Shown here piece after piece: positions 60,451 through 64,000 of a stretch of DNA of 64,000 nt. The notes under the pieces are model-generated. The model was not told the DNA's origin. It searched no databases and worked only from the letters and a program-made list of their open reading frames with translations. The stretch is from assembly GCF_002078875.1 (NCBI RefSeq), contig NC_034412.1, forward strand, positions 83,714,957-83,778,956. Direction: 5' to 3'. This DNA comes from Numida meleagris (taxonomy: Eukaryota > Chordata > Aves > Galliformes > Numididae). The position numbers and the translations under genes were made by a program. Numbering within the stretch: position 1 is the stretch's first letter; each line of letters opens with the position of its first letter.

Positions 60451-63400
60451 ATCTAGCATGGACACTGGACAGGATTGGAGACCAATTAAAGTGTTTCCTG
60501 CCTTCTCTTTTAAAAAGCTGAAAACCACAGAAAGTCTTCAAACTCAGTGTATGGTGTTTGCATGCTCTAATATCTATATTTCTGATATTTAATAACAATA
60601 TTTTACTGTTAATAAGGTGAATTTTTATTAGTGCATTATATAATCTCTTTGAAGTAGTCCATTGCCATAAAGACGGTGGTAGTGAAAGAAAGGCACCTAC
60701 ATTCTTTGAGCATAGACATTTTTCTGAGAAATTTGATAAAAAGATCTATTGCAAGAACACAGGTCCTGGCTTGCTGAAATGTGTTTAAGCAAGTCTGAGC
60801 ATGTCCTTTGTTTTATGTTTTAGTTTTATAAACAGCATCATGAGCCGGTAGTGCTGATCTAAACTAACAGAATATAGTCCTTAACTCTGTTCAGAAGATA
60901 AGTCCTTGCCATGGTGATATAGGAAAACACACAGTGATATACAGAAGCAACTGAGCAGGGGTCTTGCAATAGTGGAGTGTGGAGCATAGCACCAGAGGCA
61001 TTTCTGTTTAAAATTCATAGCTTTTCTAGGAAAGGAAGCACAGGTCGTGAATGTTCATATAAATGAAAGTTTTTCCATCAGTTTTTTCTGCCAGGTACAC
61101 AGCAAGCCGTGCTGTGTGTGTGCATTCATGGGGATTTGCAAGGCCATAGACAGATGTTTTCCAGTTCTCTGTCTGTTGATGGAAGATGGCTCAGTGCCTA
61201 TCTCCCCACATGGTAGTCACTGCCCTGTGGCCCTTCTGTTTCAGGGCTCCTTGGATGCTCCCTACTCAATCTCAGGTAAAGCCATCTGCCTCACTTGTAT
61301 TGCTAGGTTAATGCTGCTGGCTGACTGTCAGGTAAGATATGCTTAACAACAATTCAGCTAGCCAAGCCATGGGAACAGAAGCAGTGCAGCAATGACAGAC
61401 CACTAGGATAGCACCATCTTCAGCCAATACCACCATATGCAAAATGAGGACTTGTCTGCAGTTTCTGTACATGACTTGGAGGCAGTTAACTGGTAAGCAG
61501 TTGCAGGGAACGTGTTAGGGTACATACCTTTTAGTGCCAGAGTCCAAGGACACTTCATGGCATAGCTGGGTAGTGTCAGTATTTCCATGTTGTCAGACAA
61601 CACATTGCTCTTCCCATTTTTCTTGATAATATTGACAACATTGACACAACCAGTGAGTAGTAGTGAACTTTCAGTGAACATATTTGTCCTCCTAGGTTCC
61701 AACATCCATCACTGAATTTATTTTCTCAAGAACTTAACAGGGCTTGGTTTTACACATCTTAGTTACTTATCTCAGATTTATATGCAATGTGCAACTTCAG
61801 ACTTCTAGTCTGATTTTAGAGATCTAATATGATATCCGTAAAAGTCTATACAATTAATATGATGATATAAAGTTGAAGGAGTTTTTAATACAGTTTTCAC
61901 AAATATTTTTATCTGGAAACCTGATAAAGATCATCAAGTGCCCCCTAAACAAAATCTTCCAGCAAATTCTGTAATGGAACACCGGGTTGCCTCATCCTAT
62001 TCATACTTAATAAGTTCCATCAGGAGATAATTAGGTTCTCCTCTCCCACTGGTCCAGAACAGCACTGCACTAGTGGTTATCAACTCTTTTTCAAAACCCA
62101 GCATAGATTTCCTTATGATCAGATGGAAAGTTTCTAGTTATTTCAAGGATGTTTTTGGCTAAAGCCAAACTACAAAGTCTGTGATATAAAATCATCCCCT
62201 CTTCCAGTTTAAAATAATCTTTCCTGTATTTGGCCAACCAACACTCTAGGCAATAATGTAGAGAATGTCTTAAAGTGTGGTGCAGCAGCACTGGTACTCA
62301 TCTCTCTTTTCATGTACATAACATTCAATAAAATTGTTGATTGTTTTCTTTTTAGCAAAACCTTTGGTTCTCTATGGGCACTGGAATCTCCATCTTCCTT
62401 CTTTGTGCCCATCAGCTTGTCTATTTTAAATCCCTCTATCTTACCATCCATGTTCATTGATTCATGGTCTTTGTTGAAGAGGCTGGCATAAAGCTGTGCA
62501 GCAAGTGTCATCATTTTAATTGAGCATTGATTATTTAAAGAGCACAGTTGTTACTTTGGTTGATGAAGCCACCTCTCAGACTGACATCCACTCTGAGAAC
62601 AGAAACTTGTGGTAATTTACCAGAGCCTTTTTATATCCCTTATCAGGATTGGTTTCACCTTTTACTGTCCTGCAATACTTCAGTGTGACAGTAGGTTCCT
62701 GCAATGGGTGCCATACTCAGTGCTTGAGACTGATAAAGACAGTGCCTTGGTGATTAGATATCTTTGAACACTGAACTGCAATGAGAAATATATATATATA
62801 TATGTATATATATAAACAGTGTGGTTTTTATGCTGAAATAAAAAGAAATTAATACTTGGCTGTGCTGGAAATACCAACATTTAATTTAACATTATATGAT
62901 TTCATTTTTTTACCAGAGAAAACTTCCTCTCTATCATGCCTCATTTTTAGAAATACACAAAGATTAAAAAAACAGCAGGGATTACTAAGCTTCTTTTCTT
63001 AGCGTGTTGGAAAATTCTTCAGCATCTGATTAATAAATATTTTGTTTCTAATTGTGCGTGTGTGTGAGACCCCATTATGTTTATTTTAGCAGACATTACT
63101 ATGGCTAAAAAGCATATTTTCACAGGAGGGCATGTTAAAGGATATGTGTCATACCTTGGATGAGGCTGAGATATTTAAGGAGTGAAACATCTATGTTTTA
63201 GCAGCCAAAGAGTACAGAAAAGTTTGAACAGAAAACAAATAACCTGCAGAGTGAGATTCTCTACTTCTCCAAAACCAAACTGAAAATAAAAATTCCAAGG
63301 CTCTCTTTTCAGAGGATGCACATTTACAAGAAAACTAAACGTGCAAAAGTGTCCTTACACAGTGGCGATGAGAAGGGCGTCTTTCATGGGCTGACTGTTC

Positions 63401-64000
63401 TATGTAATGTGCCTTGGCCTGAGACATAGAATGGAAGACAACTGAGAAGTATATGTGGCTTGAAAGTTAACTACAGGGTATTCATATATTCTGTCAGTTG
63501 TTTTTCTGAATATCTGAAGTTGCCCTAAGTCAACAACACACAGAAGGGGAATGATTATTTTAACCATTTAACTGCAAAAAGGAAATGTCACAGAAAGTGA
63601 AAAGGATGCTGTTGTAGCCTAGAGGCATTCATCTTAGCAGAAGGCTGGATACCCATAGAGGAAGAATGGAAAGTCCACAACAATCCCATTATAATCAGTA
63701 CTGCCGAGCAATATAAATATTGGGATTGGTACCAAATTCAGTATTACAAGTGAATTAGGTATGCTTCCTCCCTAGGAAAAGCTGGGTGGGGATATATGCA
63801 CATGTATAACATATGAGTAAATTGAAAAGGCCTAACCTTTAAGATATCATGCCAGCAGATCTTTTAGAGTTACACAATGGACAGTGATAGGTGAATTTTT
63901 TTATTAATAACTGCAGCTGTAATTCCATGGATGCAAAACTGTTAGCAGCTACTCAGACTTCTATTGATAGGGATGTAAAAATAGAGCATTTTCAGCTGTT
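60451..64000. other. Non-coding sequence, no gene seen
   Basis: AT-rich unique sequence to the window edge, with an AT microsatellite at 62787-62814. The minus frame 62209-62514 (101 codons) has an evenly mixed amino-acid composition but no recognised family. I do not call it a gene. Confidence 0.5.
62787..62814. repeat. (TA)n microsatellite
   Basis: About thirteen TA units interrupted once by a G. Confidence 0.92.

Noticed and set aside
1..64000. CRISPR arrays, operons, phage or integron structures
   Set aside because: The sequence is vertebrate; no spaced direct repeats, ribosome-binding sites or tightly packed genes are present.
1..64000. tRNA, rRNA and snoRNA genes
   Set aside because: No intact A-box/B-box pair, rRNA core or convincing C/D or H/ACA architecture was recognised by eye; tRNAscan-SE and Infernal would be decisive.

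Overview
The window looks like nuclear DNA of a bird, with a galliform (chicken, turkey or quail type) as the best guess. The main reason is the set of CR1 LINE copies. Several carry the typical avian CR1 3' tail: the 'ggtcccttccaac' block followed by imperfect 'attctatgatt' repeats. A mariner-like terminal sequence resembling the galliform Galluhop/Mariner1 family supports a galliform. Old MIR/CORE-SINE-like and amniote-type CR1 relics fit any sauropsid. The sequence is AT-rich, CpG-poor and full of in-frame stops, as expected for an intron or gene desert.

I found no protein-coding gene or exon, rRNA, tRNA, CRISPR array or bacterial/phage feature that I could support. The longer open frames have other explanations: CR1 consensus sequence (32.7-33.2 kb), a GA-rich simple repeat (7.6 kb), or frames that open at TTG rather than ATG (29.9 kb).

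Layout. 1-12 kb: mostly unique sequence, with a G-rich run (0.35 kb), MIR-like relics (1.8, 6.4, 9.0 and 11.0 kb), a young-type CR1 tail (4.6 kb), a polypurine tract (7.65 kb) and an old CR1 piece of about 780 bp (11.4-12.2 kb). 12-30 kb: mostly unique, with a CR1 3' UTR relic (18.4-18.8 kb), microsatellites, MIR-like relics (23.4 and 26.3 kb) and stretches rich in homeodomain- and E-box-like words that could be conserved enhancers. 30-34.3 kb: the densest young-type CR1 cluster, with a tail-to-tail pair (30.4-30.65 kb), a head-to-head inverted pair able to form a long stem (32.74-33.16 kb) and a well-preserved single copy (33.99-34.25 kb). 34-47 kb: unique, with one MIR-like relic and another enhancer-like block near 44.8 kb. 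47-51.3 kb: a second repeat cluster with a possible CR1 ORF1 relic, a short mariner-like element and an old CR1 reverse-transcriptase fragment abutting an oppositely oriented CR1 piece. 51-64 kb: unique and AT-rich, with a nested palindrome at 56.3 kb and one more CR1 tail at 60.25-60.45 kb.

No genes act together here. The notable content is repeat history and structure plus possible regulatory blocks. All family assignments rest on remembered consensus patterns and would need RepeatMasker or an alignment to confirm. I did not find a convincing new biological system.
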